Under the pieces are notes generated by a model. The model was not told where the DNA came from. It saw nothing but the letters and a program-made list of their open reading frames with translations, and did no database searches. This document shows, one piece after another, positions 28,809 through 38,026 of a stretch of 64,000 nucleotides of DNA. Origin of the DNA: Streptomyces sp. GESEQ-4 (lineage in GTDB: Bacteria; Actinomycetota; Actinomycetes; Streptomycetales; Streptomycetaceae); assembly GCF_017948455.1 (NCBI RefSeq), contig NZ_JAFFSU010000002.1:1-64000 (forward strand), written 5' to 3'. The position numbers were made by a program, and so were the translations under genes. Within the stretch, counting starts at the first letter, position 1. The number at the start of each line of letters is the position of its first letter.

Positions 28809-29629
28809 AGGCACCGGCGCGGCAACTCCCGTTCCACTTCATCCTCGTCCTCGTCGGCGCGATCATGGGCATACCGCTGCTCTACGCGGTCATCTCCGGC
28901 TTCAAGTCCACCGACGAGCTCTCCCGGAACCCGATCGGGCTGCCCGAGTCGTGGGTGACCTCCAACTACACCGACATCCTCGGCTCCGGTTCCTTCTGGC
29001 GGCTGGTCGGCAGCAGCACGTTCATCGCCATCGGTACGACCGTCCTGGTCGTCGCGGTGTCCGCGCTCGCCGCCTTCTCCTTCGCCCGGTTCTCCTTCCG
29101 CGGCCGGGAGTTCCTGTTCACCCTGTTCACGATGGGGCTGATGTTCCCCTTCGCGGTGGCGGCACTGCCGCTGTTCCTGCTGCTGCGCTCCCTGGGGCTG
29201 CTGGACAACCCACTGGGCGTGATCCTGCCGCAGGCCGCGTTCGGGCTGCCGATGACCATCATCATCCTGCGCGGCTTCTTCCGGGAGATCCCCGGCGAGC
29301 TGGAGGAGGCGGCCACGCTCGACGGGTGCACCCCGCTCGGGTTCTTCTGGCGGGTCCTGCTGCCGATGGCACGGCCCGCACTCGGCACCGTCTCCGTGCT
29401 CGCCGTCGTCACCAGCTGGAACAACTTCTTCCTTCCGCTGCTGGTGTTCACCGACTCCACGTGGTGGACCATCCCGATCGGCGTCCAGCAGTTCCAAGGC
29501 CAGTACTCGGCCGAGTACGCCAGGGTCTTCGCCTACCTCGTCCTGGCCATGGTCCCCGCACTCGCCTTCTACTCGGTCGCCGAGCGTCAGCTCGTCGGCG
29601 GCCTCACCGCCGGCGCCACCAAGGGATGA
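28805..29629 (+). CDS. Sugar ABC transporter permease, MalG-like
   Basis: This 274-residue permease has six membrane segments and the EAA loop ELEEAATLDGCTPLGFFWRV, then LLPMARPALGTVSVLA. GTG 28805 overlaps the stop of the first permease. The pair forms the channel for the sugar delivered by the upstream lipoprotein. A 46-base gap separates it from the xylanase gene. Confidence 0.9.
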   Translation: MKAPARQLPFHFILVLVGAIMGIPLLYAVISGFKSTDELSRNPIGLPESWVTSNYTDILGSGSFWRLVGSSTFIAIGTTVLVVAVSALAAFSFARFSFRGREFLFTLFTMGLMFPFAVAALPLFLLLRSLGLLDNPLGVILPQAAFGLPMTIIILRGFFREIPGELEEAATLDGCTPLGFFWRVLLPMARPALGTVSVLAVVTSWNNFFLPLLVFTDSTWWTIPIGVQQFQGQYSAEYARVFAYLVLAMVPALAFYSVAERQLVGGLTAGATKG

Positions 29630-29675
29630 CCCGCGCCGGCGGACGTACACCACATCGACCGTGAGGAGTCGCACC

Positions 29676-30731
29676 ATGCGCACCACCCGCACACGGCTCA
29701 GACTCACCGGCGCATTCGTCGCCCTGCTCCTGGCCGCCGGCGTCCCGGCGGCCCAGGCCGGTGAGGACCGGCCGGCCCCCGACCAGCCGACCCTCGCCGA
29801 ACTCGCCCAGCGCCACGGCCGCTACTTCGGCAGCGCCACCGACAACCCCGAGCTCACCGACGAGCCCTACAAGGCGATCCTCGGCACCGAGTTCGACATG
29901 ATCACCCCCGGCAACGGCATGAAGTGGTACGCCACCGAACCCCAGCAGGGCGTCTTCGACTTCTCCCAGGGCGACGAGATCGTGAACCTCGCCCGCGCCA
30001 ACCACCAGCGCGTACGCGGCCACACCCTGGTCTGGCACAGCCAGCTCCCGGACTGGCTCACCTCGCGCGAGTGGACGGCCCCCGAGCTGAGAGCCGTACT
30101 GAAGAAGCACATCCAGACGGAAGTACGCCACTACCGCGGCAAGGTCTACGCCTGGGACGTCGTCAACGAGGCCTTCAACGAGGACGGCACCTACCGGGAG
30201 ACGATCTTCTACAAGACCCTCGGCCCGGGCTACATCGCCGACGCCCTGCGCTGGGCCCACCAGGCCGACCCGAAGGTGAAGCTCTACCTCAACGACTACA
30301 ACGTCGAGGGGATCGGCCCGAAGAGCGACGCCTACTACCGGCTGGTCAAGGAGCTGAAGGCGCAGCGCGTCCCGCTCCACGGCTTCGGTCTGCAGGCCCA
30401 TCTCGCCCTCCAGTACGGCTATCCGAGCACCCTGGAGGACAACCTCCGCCGCTTCTCCCGGCTGGGTCTGGACACCGCGCTCACCGAGGTGGATGTGCGG
30501 ATGTACGTGCCCGCCGACGAGGCCAAGCTGGCCACGCAGGCGGAGTGGTACCGGGACATGACCGAGGCGTGCCTCGCCGTGCGGCGGTGCGTGGGGATCA
30601 CGCTGTGGGACTACACCGACAAATACTCCTGGATCCCGGCGTTCTTCGAGGGTGAGGGCGCGGCGCTGCCGTGGGACGAGGAACTCCGGCCCAAGCCCGC
30701 GTACTTCGCGATCAGGGAGGCGCTCAGCTAG
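29676..30731 (+). CDS. Secreted GH10 endo-1,4-beta-xylanase
   Basis: This 351-residue protein has a Sec/Tat-like signal peptide (RTRLRLTGAFVALLLAAG, cleavage after about A28 in AQA) and a single GH10 catalytic barrel. The acid/base Glu is E165 in WDVVNEAFNED and the nucleophile is E271 in ALTEVDVRM. No carbohydrate-binding module is present, which suggests action on soluble xylan or oligosaccharides. ATG 29676 has GAGGAG at 29663-29668. It is probably co-regulated with the upstream transporter, which would import its products. The last 8 bases overlap the convergent LacI gene. Confidence 0.95.
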   Translation: MRTTRTRLRLTGAFVALLLAAGVPAAQAGEDRPAPDQPTLAELAQRHGRYFGSATDNPELTDEPYKAILGTEFDMITPGNGMKWYATEPQQGVFDFSQGDEIVNLARANHQRVRGHTLVWHSQLPDWLTSREWTAPELRAVLKKHIQTEVRHYRGKVYAWDVVNEAFNEDGTYRETIFYKTLGPGYIADALRWAHQADPKVKLYLNDYNVEGIGPKSDAYYRLVKELKAQRVPLHGFGLQAHLALQYGYPSTLEDNLRRFSRLGLDTALTEVDVRMYVPADEAKLATQAEWYRDMTEACLAVRRCVGITLWDYTDKYSWIPAFFEGEGAALPWDEELRPKPAYFAIREALS

Positions 30732-31803
30732 CGGGGGCCGTGCTCGACCGCACCACCAGCTCTGTGCCCAGCTCCACCCGCGGCGAGTCCGGCTGCTCGC
30801 CGCGGGCCAGGCGCAGCACCGTACGGACGGCGAGCTTGCCCATGTCGGCGAGCGGCTGGCGGACGGTGGTGAGCGGCGGGGCCGACCAGCGGACTTCCGG
30901 AAGGCCGTCGAATCCGACCACGCTCATGTCCTCCGGCACCCTGAGGCCCCGCCGGCGCAGCGCCTCGATCGCGCCGAGCGCCATCTGGTCGCTGGCCGCG
31001 AAGACGGCGGTGGGCGGGTCGGGCAGGTCCAGGAGGGCGTTGCAGCCGGTGAATCCGGACTCGGGGTGGAAGTCGCCGGGCACGACGAGGGTGTCGTCGA
31101 GCGTGAGACCGGCGCTCTCCAGCGCCGTGCGGTAGCCGTCGAGCCGGGCGCGGGAGCACAGCAGCCGGGGCGGCCCGGCGATCAAGCCGATCCTGCGGTG
31201 GCCGAGGGCCAGCAGATGCTCGGTGGCCGCCATGCCGCCGGACCAGTTGGCGGCGCCGATGGTGGGGGCGTCCAGGGCGGGCGAGCCGGCCGGGTCGACG
31301 ATCACGAGCGGGACGCCGAGGATGCGCAGTTCCTCGTACAGCAGCGGCTCCAGGGCCGAGGTGACCAGGATGACGCCGTCGGAGGCGCGGGCCCGCAGAT
31401 TGCGCATCCACTCGCGGGCGCCGCCCGAGCGTCCGTGGATCGTCGACACCACGGTGCCGACGCCGGCCGTGTGGGCCGCCTCCTCCACGCCCTGGATGAT
31501 CTCCACGGCCCAGGGGCTGTCGAGGCTGTTGAAGACCAGGTCGAGCAGGGCGGCACGGGTGGCGGAGGTCGTGGGGCGCCTGCGGTAGCCGTGCCGGCGC
31601 AGCAGGTCCTCCACGCGGGCGCGGGTGTGGGGCGACACGTCCGAGCGGCCGTTGACGACCCGGGACACGGTCGGCACCGAGACCCCGGCCTGCCGGGCGA
31701 TCTCCGTGATCGTGACCCTGCCCCCGTCCTGTGGCGCCTGCTCGGCATCGACCTCGCGTGCTGCCAATTCCCCACCTCCGTCGACCGGTCGCGCATCCGC
31801 CAC
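30724..31803 (-). CDS. LacI-family repressor, probable regulator of the xylo-oligosaccharide genes
   Basis: This 359-residue regulator has a N-terminal extension of about 28 residues, then the LacI helix-turn-helix (ITEIARQAGVSVPTVSRVVN) and hinge, followed by a periplasmic-binding-like sensor domain (DGVILVTSALEP; GHRRIGLIAGPP; TAVFAASDQMALGAIEALRR; SVVGFDGLPEVRW). It is convergent with the xylanase gene and probably binds the CGAAAG-type palindrome upstream of the transporter, being released by xylobiose or similar. CGAAACTTCC and CTTCCGGAAAG lie just upstream of its own start (about 31824-31850) and could be autoregulatory sites. Confidence 0.85.
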   Translation of the reverse strand: MADARPVDGGGELAAREVDAEQAPQDGGRVTITEIARQAGVSVPTVSRVVNGRSDVSPHTRARVEDLLRRHGYRRRPTTSATRAALLDLVFNSLDSPWAVEIIQGVEEAAHTAGVGTVVSTIHGRSGGAREWMRNLRARASDGVILVTSALEPLLYEELRILGVPLVIVDPAGSPALDAPTIGAANWSGGMAATEHLLALGHRRIGLIAGPPRLLCSRARLDGYRTALESAGLTLDDTLVVPGDFHPESGFTGCNALLDLPDPPTAVFAASDQMALGAIEALRRRGLRVPEDMSVVGFDGLPEVRWSAPPLTTVRQPLADMGKLAVRTVLRLARGEQPDSPRVELGTELVVRSSTAPAS

Positions 31804-31924
31804 TGCCTACCGGACACACGCCTCGAAACTTCCAGGAGTCTTCCGGAAAGCGGGCGGTGTTGGGAAGGGAAGGGTGCGGTGGACCGGATCACGCACGGGG
31901 GACTACGGGGAGTGACGGGCGCCC

Positions 31925-31977
31925 GACATGCGTCGGGGCCGGTTCGCAGGATGTGTCTGCGTCCGGCCCCTCATGTC
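31925..31977 (-). terminator. Compound hairpin downstream of the DUF5999 gene
   Basis: GACATG (31925-31930) pairs with CATGTC (31972-31977), GGGGCCGG (31935-31942) with CCGGCCCC (31963-31970), and CGCAG (31945-31949) with CTGCG (31957-31961). This long stacked hairpin lies about 33 bases past the DUF5999 stop on the minus strand. Confidence 0.75.
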
Positions 31978-32009
31978 TCCGGGCGGGAGGTCGGTCCGCC
32001 CGGTGCCGC

Positions 32010-32204
32010 TCAGGCTGCGGTCATCACCACTGCACGGTGCGGGGCGATGATCTGGCCGTCGGGCAGAAGCTCACCGGTGTCCTCGAACAGCAGAACGCCG
32101 TTGCACAGCAGGCTCCATCCCTGCTCCGGGTGGTGCGCCACGAGTCGGGCGGACTCCCGGTCGGCTGATTCGGCTGTCGGACAGGGTGGCTGGTGCTGGC
32201 ACAT
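32010..32204 (-). CDS. DUF5999 family small protein
   Basis: This 64-residue protein is of a Streptomyces-conserved type. It starts CQHQPPCPTAESADRESAR with two closely spaced cysteines, followed by WSLLCNGVLLFEDTGELLPD and GQIIAPHR. The function is unknown, and CxxxxxC-type spacing with histidines could bind a metal. ATG 32204 begins the conserved part. A longer in-frame start at 32384 adds sequence not typical of the family. The gene is single, with a strong hairpin after it. Confidence 0.85.
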   Translation of the reverse strand: MCQHQPPCPTAESADRESARLVAHHPEQGWSLLCNGVLLFEDTGELLPDGQIIAPHRAVVMTAA

Positions 32205-32600
32205 GGGTGGGTTCTTTCGCTCTGTCGTGTGGAGTGAGTGGGTTGTCGGGTCTGTCCTGTGGCGTGAAGCCTCGTTCATGGCCGCCCCCGTTTGTTTAAG
32301 TCGGTCGGAACCCAGTGTTGCCCCACGGGCGTCATTCCGCAGGGATTTAGCGGCACCACTTCTCACAGGTTCAGGACGCATCACCCGCGTGAAGGGTTCA
32401 TTCCAACTGCACGGCCACTTCGGGTGGTTCGGGATGGTCGGATGGGGCTAGTCAGGACGGGGAGGCGACCCTATTCGGCTCGTTAGAGCGCCTTAATGCT
32501 CGTGCGAGCGTGATAGGGCTTGATGAGGGTTCCAGGCGCCTACAAGGGTTTCTGCAGCATTCTTCAGCGCGTACGAGCGTACGGGTTCCGGCAAACAGCG
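32205..32600. other. Intergenic region upstream of DUF5999, no gene seen
   Basis: About 400 bases between two minus-strand genes hold no ORF with coding character. The part next to DUF5999 (32290-32400) is AT-richer than the average (for example TTTGTTTAAG near 32291) and is the likely promoter region for that gene. Confidence 0.4.
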
Positions 32601-32639
32601 TCGTACCCCGCTACCCGGAATTCCGGTGGCGGGGTACGA
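32601..32639 (-). terminator. Strong inverted repeat after the 194-residue protein gene
   Basis: TCGTACCCCGC (32601-32611) pairs perfectly with 32629-32639, and an inner CCGGAATTCCGG (32615-32626) is itself a 12-bp palindrome. It lies 24 bases beyond the stop of the minus-strand gene at 32663 and is a probable terminator. Confidence 0.75.
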
Positions 32640-32662
32640 GGGTGTTTCGCGGGGCCGGTCGG

Positions 32663-33247
32663 TCAGGCGGGCTGGCCGAGCAGCGGGGTGGGCGTCACCC
32701 GGTGGGTGAGCATCGGGAGGAGCTCGGCGACGCGGTGCGGCCGGTGGGCCGCGATGCCGGGCGGAGCCGGCGCCAGCGGGACGAGCAGGTCGGTGGCGGC
32801 GGGGTGGCCGGTGGTGCCGTCCGAGGAGCAGTCGCCGTGCAGCCACAGCGTGAGCATGTACAGGCCGGGCAGCGACAGCAGGCGCGGCTGGTACGCCCCG
32901 CTCACCGACTCGGCCTGGCGCAGCGCGCGCTCGGTGGAGGCGACGTACGGGCCCTCGAAGAAGTGCGAGAAGGCCCAGCCGTCCGGGGTCAGCATGGTCT
33001 CGGCCGCGGCCACCGCGCGGTCGCCGCAGCGGATCAGGAAACGCCACCCGGCCAGCCGGGTCGCGGACACGCCCTCGGAGGTGATGCGGTCGAGTACGTG
33101 CACGGGCAGTGGGAGTTCGGGAGTGGCGGTGCCCTGCGCGGTGCGCAGGGCGGGAGTCCGGGCCTCGCGGACCGCGGTGGGGGAACCGAGGGCGGTGAGG
33201 ACGGAGCGAAGGGCGGGCGCTGGAGCCGGGGGGACATGCAGCGGCAT
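32663..33247 (-). CDS. Conserved Streptomyces protein of unknown function
   Basis: This 194-residue protein is proline/alanine-rich at its start (LHVPPAPAPALRSVLTALG). A compact central part reads LAGWRFLIRCGDRAVAAAET and GWAFSHFFEGPYVASTERAL, and a hydrophobic patch reads LLSLPGLYMLTLWLHGD. No signal peptide, membrane segment or known domain is clear to me. It appears to stand alone, with a terminator after it and a long intergenic region before it. Confidence 0.75.
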   Translation of the reverse strand: MPLHVPPAPAPALRSVLTALGSPTAVREARTPALRTAQGTATPELPLPVHVLDRITSEGVSATRLAGWRFLIRCGDRAVAAAETMLTPDGWAFSHFFEGPYVASTERALRQAESVSGAYQPRLLSLPGLYMLTLWLHGDCSSDGTTGHPAATDLLVPLAPAPPGIAAHRPHRVAELLPMLTHRVTPTPLLGQPA

Positions 33248-33805
33248 GGTGGGTCGCCTCTCATTCGACAGGCACAGTGGCGCGAGGGCGTGGCGGGGGC
33301 GGACGACGCTGTCAGCTCACGGGGTCAGAGAGGCGGGGGCCGGGGTCTGGGGATGCGTGGGTGTGAGTGAAGCCCGCCGCACATCACCTGACGGCAGGAA
33401 CCCGGACCGGGGCGCCAACCCTCTGCCTTGCTCGCGGAGTTTATACGACACGTGTTCACATTGTGTTTCGTCTAGCTGTTTCCGGGGACTTCGGCAAGGG
33501 GTCATTCGGTCGGCGGCCAGCGGGAATCATCCCTGTTCCGAACCCGTCGCCCCGCGATGACCTCGGGAAATGCAGATGACTCGGTCGGCCAATACTCGTC
33601 GGTGTTTTTCACGAGTTGGCAAGGTGCCGGAAACTGCACTATGTGCCATGCCTGGTGAATGTGCCGCCGGTCACGTCCGTCAGAGTAGCGCGCGCCCGCT
33701 CTGCCCGCGACGTTATCGATCGCTTCGGCTGGGCATCATCCCACCTGACCCGGGACACCGGCGGCCGGACCTGATCGGCCCGCCCATGCGAGGAGGGACG
33801 CTCCG
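33248..33805. promoter_or_regulatory. Long intergenic region with a probable promoter for the GCS2-type gene
   Basis: No gene is supportable in these 558 bases. The stretch 33430-33480 is AT-rich for this genome and includes the palindrome ACACGTGT (33448-33455). TTGGCA (33616-33621) and TATGTG (33640-33645), 18 bases apart, form a possible promoter with a long leader to the ATG at 33806. Confidence 0.45.
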
Positions 33806-35323
33806 ATGGGGGAGAAGGTCGTGGCAGGCGGGTTCGACCTGTCCGATCGGCAGCGGTACCGCGGCAAGCTCCGGGAGTGCCTGACGGGCCTGGAGCGGCT
33901 TCTGGCGGAGCAGCGGTTCGATCGCCCGAAGAACCTCATGGGGCTGGAGATCGAATTGAATCTCACCGGTGCGGACGGCATGCCGAAAATGCTGAATGCG
34001 CAAGTACTGGAGAGGATCGCAAGCCGAGATTTCCAAACAGAACTCGCCATGTTCAATCTGGAAGTCAACATAGCCCCACATCGCTTGAGCGGGCGGGTAT
34101 TCGACCGGCTCGCCGAGGAACTGCGCACCTCGCTGGCATATGCCGACCGGAAAGCGCGCGAGGTCGATGCGGGCATCGTGATGATCGGTATTCTGCCGAC
34201 GCTCGACCGCGACGACCTGGTCTCCACGAACCTCTCCGACGTCGACCGCTACACCCTGCTCAACGACCAGATCGTGGCCGCCCGCGGCGAGGACTTCGTG
34301 CTCGACATAGCGGGCGTGGAGCATCTGAGCTGCACCTCCAGGTCCATCGCGCCGGAAGCCGCCTGCACCTCCGTCCAGTTGCACCTCCAGGTCACGCCGG
34401 GCCGCTTCGCCGACGTATGGAACGCCGCGCAGGCCGTCGCCGCCGCGCAGATCGCCGTGGGCGCCAACTCTCCCTTCCTGTTCGGCCGCGAGCTGTGGTG
34501 CGAGTCCCGGCCGCCGCTGTTCCAGCAGTCCACCGACACCCGCCCGCCCGAACTCCAGGCCCAGGGCGTCCGGCCGCGCACCTGGTTCGGCGAACGGTGG
34601 ATCTCCTCGGCGTACGACCTCTTCGAGGAGAACCTGCGCTACTTCCCGGCCCTGCTGCCCATCTGCGACGACGAGGACCCCCTCGCCGTCCTCGACGCGG
34701 GCGGCACCCCGAAACTCGCCGAACTCGTCCTGCACAACGGCACCGTGTACCGCTGGAACCGGCCCGTCTACGGCATCGCCGACGACGTCCCGCACCTGCG
34801 CGTCGAGAACCGCGTCCTGCCCGCCGGGCCGACCGTCACGGACGTCCTCGCCAACGCCGCCTTCTTCTACGGCGTCGTCCGCGCCCTCGCCGAGGAGTCC
34901 CGGCCGGTCTGGTCCCGGCTGCCGTTCGAGGCGGCCGCCGCCAACTTCGACAGCGCGTGCCGGCACGGCATCGACGCCCGCCTGATCTGGCCCCGGCGCG
35001 GGCGCTACGGCGGCACCACCGAGGTCGACGCGGTGAGTCTCGTACGCGACGAACTGCTGCCGCTCGCCGAGGCGGGGCTGGACGCGTGGGGCGTCGATCC
35101 GGCCGACCGGGATCTGTATCTCGGCGTGATCGAGGAGCGCTGCCGGCGCCGGGTCAACGGGGCGGCATGGCAGTCGGCGACCTTCCACCGGGCCCTGGAG
35201 TCGGGGCTGTCCCGGGAGGCCGCGCTGGCGGCCACCACCAAGTGCTACCGCCGGCTGATGCACCACGGGGAGCCGGTGCACACCTGGCCGGTGGGGCTGC
35301 CGGAGGCGGTGCCGCTGGGGTAG
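33806..35323 (+). CDS. Glutamate-cysteine ligase family (GCS2) carboxylate-amine ligase
   Basis: This 505-residue protein belongs to the GCS2/YbdK-like superfamily of ATP-dependent carboxylate-amine ligases. Typical pieces are NLMGLEIELNLTGADGMP near the N-terminus (metal/ATP-binding Glu residues), ELAMFNLEVNIAPHRLSG, and HLRVENRVLPAGPTVTDVLA near 330-350. Streptomyces makes mycothiol rather than glutathione, so the real substrate is not evident. A role in gamma-glutamyl compounds or ergothioneine-type chemistry cannot be decided from sequence. ATG 33806 has GAGGAGGG at 33788-33795. Confidence 0.8.
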   Translation: MGEKVVAGGFDLSDRQRYRGKLRECLTGLERLLAEQRFDRPKNLMGLEIELNLTGADGMPKMLNAQVLERIASRDFQTELAMFNLEVNIAPHRLSGRVFDRLAEELRTSLAYADRKAREVDAGIVMIGILPTLDRDDLVSTNLSDVDRYTLLNDQIVAARGEDFVLDIAGVEHLSCTSRSIAPEAACTSVQLHLQVTPGRFADVWNAAQAVAAAQIAVGANSPFLFGRELWCESRPPLFQQSTDTRPPELQAQGVRPRTWFGERWISSAYDLFEENLRYFPALLPICDDEDPLAVLDAGGTPKLAELVLHNGTVYRWNRPVYGIADDVPHLRVENRVLPAGPTVTDVLANAAFFYGVVRALAEESRPVWSRLPFEAAAANFDSACRHGIDARLIWPRRGRYGGTTEVDAVSLVRDELLPLAEAGLDAWGVDPADRDLYLGVIEERCRRRVNGAAWQSATFHRALESGLSREAALAATTKCYRRLMHHGEPVHTWPVGLPEAVPLG

Positions 35324-35333
35324 GGGCCGACGG

Positions 35334-37106
35334 TCACCCCTGGTTCCCCCGCGCCCCCGCCGCGACGATCGCCTGCAGGATCACCGAGTGGATCTGCGAC
35401 GGGTCACTGACCTCGTGTCCTGAGCCGCCGGTCGCCTTGGCGATCTGCTCGGCCTCTTCGCGGTCGGCGTCCGGGCCGACGGCGATCATGATGAGCGGCA
35501 CCGGGCGCTCGGGGTTGGTGAGCTGCTCCAGCCGCTCGACGAGGTCGGAGCGGGAGATGCTGCCGGGGTCCTGGTTCACTCCGTCGGTGAGGATGACCAG
35601 CGCGTTGAACTTTCCCTTGTCGTACGAGGACATGGCCGCCTGATACGCGGCGAGCGTCGTGTCGTACAGCCCGGTCGCCCCGTTGGGCACCGGCGCCAGC
35701 GCGCTGAACGCCGCCGACAGCAGATCCCGCTGTGTGCCCTCGCCGGCCCGGTCGCCGAGCCGCTCGGTCGGCACGCGGACGCGGTAGTCCTTGTCGCCGT
35801 CCAGCTTGGTGGAGAAGTCCCACAGCCCGATCTCGTCCTCGGGCGTGAACGTGGCGAGGGCCTGCAACAGCGAGGCCTTGGTGACGTCCATACGGGTCTG
35901 TCCGGTGTCGCCGACCGGTTCGGACATGGACGCGGAGGCGTCCACGACCGTGGTGATCCGGGCGCTCTGCACCGTGATCGTCCAGGTGCCGAGCGCTTCC
36001 TGGAGCGCGATCTCGTCGGCGGGCCGCGCGGCGGGTTGCGCGTACGGCTGCGGGCTGGTGCCCCCTGCCTTGGTCACCAGCGCCTGAGACACCTCGTCGG
36101 CGGAGGTCCGGAAGCCGTACTTCTCCAGCAGCCGGCGCTGCTCGGGCTGCCGCAGATAGCTCGTGAACCGGATCGCGGCCCTCTTCTCGTCCGTCGACAG
36201 CCGGGTCTGGTCGACCAGGGTGTAGGGGTAGTCGAGCCGGGGCGAGCCGTCCTTCGGATAGAACATGTCCAGGCTGCCCGCGCCGCCGGCCGAGGAGTTG
36301 TACGCGAACGCCGCCTGCTCGCTGAGGATCAGCGCCTGGTTGCGCCGGGGGTTGCCCTGCTCGGTGCCCGAGGAGTCGCGCGGCAGGGTGTCCAGGACCT
36401 GGGTGTCGCTGTCGGAGGTGCGCTGCGCCAGCGTCTTCATCACGGCCGCGGCCTGTGTGTCCCCGCCCTTGATCTTCGCGGCGGCCGCGCCCACCTGCGT
36501 GAGCGCCAGCAGCCCGGTCGCACTGCGCGCCGGGTCGGCCGCGCCGAGCCGGAGGGCGTCGTCCTGGAGGCTGGCCCCGGCCAGCTCCATCCAGCTGTAC
36601 GTCCGCTTCGGCCACCCCAGCGACTTCGCGGCCGCCGGCACCATCGCCACCCCGACCGGGGTGGACGCCACCGTGCCCGCCAGAGTCACCTGCGTCGCAC
36701 CGCTGTCCGCCGAGACCCGCTGCACCCACACGTCCGAGTCCGGCACCCACACCTGGATGTCGGCCTTCTCGCCCGTCGCGAGCGCGTCGGCGACCTTGTA
36801 CGGGTCGCGTGCGCTCACCGAGACCGCGACGCACCGCCCGTCGGAGGTGAGGTCGTCCTCGCGTGCCTGCTTCGCCGCCTGGCGCAGCGCGGGGGCCATG
36901 TCCGGGGAGGCGGCGAGCTTCAGCCGGACCGGGTCGTCCTGGCAGGAGGAGCCGAAGGAGAGCAGCCCGCTCTGGACGGCGACCGCGGTGCCCCCGGCGA
37001 TGGTGAGAACCAGTGCCGTGGCGACGGCCACCGTGCGGCGGCGGGCGCGCGGACGGGGGTCGCTGCCGCCCGCCACATACTGATCGGGCAAGCTGTGACG
37101 TCCCAT
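35334..37106 (-). CDS. Membrane-anchored substrate-binding and von Willebrand A domain protein
   Basis: This 590-residue protein has a signal anchor (TVAVATALVLTIAGGTAVAV, about 25-45). A solute-binding-like domain (about 60-360: LAASPDMAPALRQAAKQARE, ADIQVWVPDSDVWVQRV) follows, then a C-terminal VWA domain (about 385-580). The metal-ion site is present (VVDASASM, with DxSxS; later LVILTDGVNQD). Such fusions are common in Actinobacteria, and their ligands are unknown. It stands alone on the minus strand, divergent from the CPBP gene. Confidence 0.85.
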   Translation of the reverse strand: MGRHSLPDQYVAGGSDPRPRARRRTVAVATALVLTIAGGTAVAVQSGLLSFGSSCQDDPVRLKLAASPDMAPALRQAAKQAREDDLTSDGRCVAVSVSARDPYKVADALATGEKADIQVWVPDSDVWVQRVSADSGATQVTLAGTVASTPVGVAMVPAAAKSLGWPKRTYSWMELAGASLQDDALRLGAADPARSATGLLALTQVGAAAAKIKGGDTQAAAVMKTLAQRTSDSDTQVLDTLPRDSSGTEQGNPRRNQALILSEQAAFAYNSSAGGAGSLDMFYPKDGSPRLDYPYTLVDQTRLSTDEKRAAIRFTSYLRQPEQRRLLEKYGFRTSADEVSQALVTKAGGTSPQPYAQPAARPADEIALQEALGTWTITVQSARITTVVDASASMSEPVGDTGQTRMDVTKASLLQALATFTPEDEIGLWDFSTKLDGDKDYRVRVPTERLGDRAGEGTQRDLLSAAFSALAPVPNGATGLYDTTLAAYQAAMSSYDKGKFNALVILTDGVNQDPGSISRSDLVERLEQLTNPERPVPLIMIAVGPDADREEAEQIAKATGGSGHEVSDPSQIHSVILQAIVAAGARGNQG

Positions 37107-37216
37107 GACGGTGGTGCCCCCCCATCGGCCTGTCGCGCACGATCTTCGTAACTTCTTTCGAGACCCTAGCGGCGCGGCGATGGGGATGAGGCGGGATTAC
37201 TCAACTGGAGGCAGGT

Positions 37217-38017
37217 GTGCACTCGGAGGCGGGCTCGGTGGCCGAATCTTTTCCTCAGGAGCGGCCCTCACAGCGAATTCTCCGTTCCGAGACGCTGCTC
37301 GTTCTGGGGCTTTCGCTCGGTGCGAGCGGTGTGTCCGCCCTGATCAGTTTTGTCGGATCGGTCACCAAACCGGGCGGTCTCAAGGACCAGGCGGCCACCC
37401 TCAACGCGTCGGCCGCGCCGGGCCGTCCCTGGCTGGATCTCGCCTGGCAGCTCTTCGGGATCACCACGGCACTCGTGCCCGTCCTGCTCGTCGCGCACTT
37501 CCTGCTGCGCGAGGGCGAGAGCCTGCGCACCCTCGGCTTCGACCGGACCAGACCCTGGCCGGACCTCGGCCGCGGTGCGGCGATCGCGGCGGTGATCGGC
37601 AGCACCGGAATCGCCTTCTACCTGGCCGCCCGCGGACTCGGCTTCAACCTCACGGTGGTGCCCGAGGCGCTGCCCGACGTGTGGTGGAAGTACCCGGTCC
37701 TGATCATGTCCGCGATGCAGAACGCGATCCTCGAAGAGGTCATCGTCGTCGGCTATCTGCTGCGCCGGCTCGGACAGTTGGGCTGGTCCCCGGGCACCGC
37801 GCTGATGGCCAGTTCCGTACTGCGCGGCTCCTACCACCTCTACCAGGGCATCGGCGGCTTCCTCGGCAACCTGGCGATGGGCGTGGTGTTCGTCTATCTC
37901 TACCGACGCTGGGGCCGGGTCGGTCCCCTGGTCGTGGCTCATTCGCTGCTCGACATAGGGGCGTTCGTCGGCTACGCGCTGCTGGCCGGGAAGGTGGGCT
38001 GGCTGCCGACGGCTTGA
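37217..38017 (+). CDS. CPBP-family intramembrane protein (type II CAAX prenyl protease-like)
   Basis: This 266-residue membrane protein has about 7-8 hydrophobic segments. The family motifs are recognisable but altered: motif 1 is AILEEVIVVGYLLRRL where many members have EExxxR, motif 2 is LRGSYHLYQG and motif 3 is VAHSLLDIGAF. Glutamates and histidines needed for the metal site are retained, while the arginine of motif 1 is displaced. Bacterial members are often immunity or stress-related. The substrate is unknown. GTG 37217 has GGAGG at 37206-37210. Confidence 0.85.
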   Translation: MHSEAGSVAESFPQERPSQRILRSETLLVLGLSLGASGVSALISFVGSVTKPGGLKDQAATLNASAAPGRPWLDLAWQLFGITTALVPVLLVAHFLLREGESLRTLGFDRTRPWPDLGRGAAIAAVIGSTGIAFYLAARGLGFNLTVVPEALPDVWWKYPVLIMSAMQNAILEEVIVVGYLLRRLGQLGWSPGTALMASSVLRGSYHLYQGIGGFLGNLAMGVVFVYLYRRWGRVGPLVVAHSLLDIGAFVGYALLAGKVGWLPTA

Positions 38018-38026
38018 GTGCTTTCG

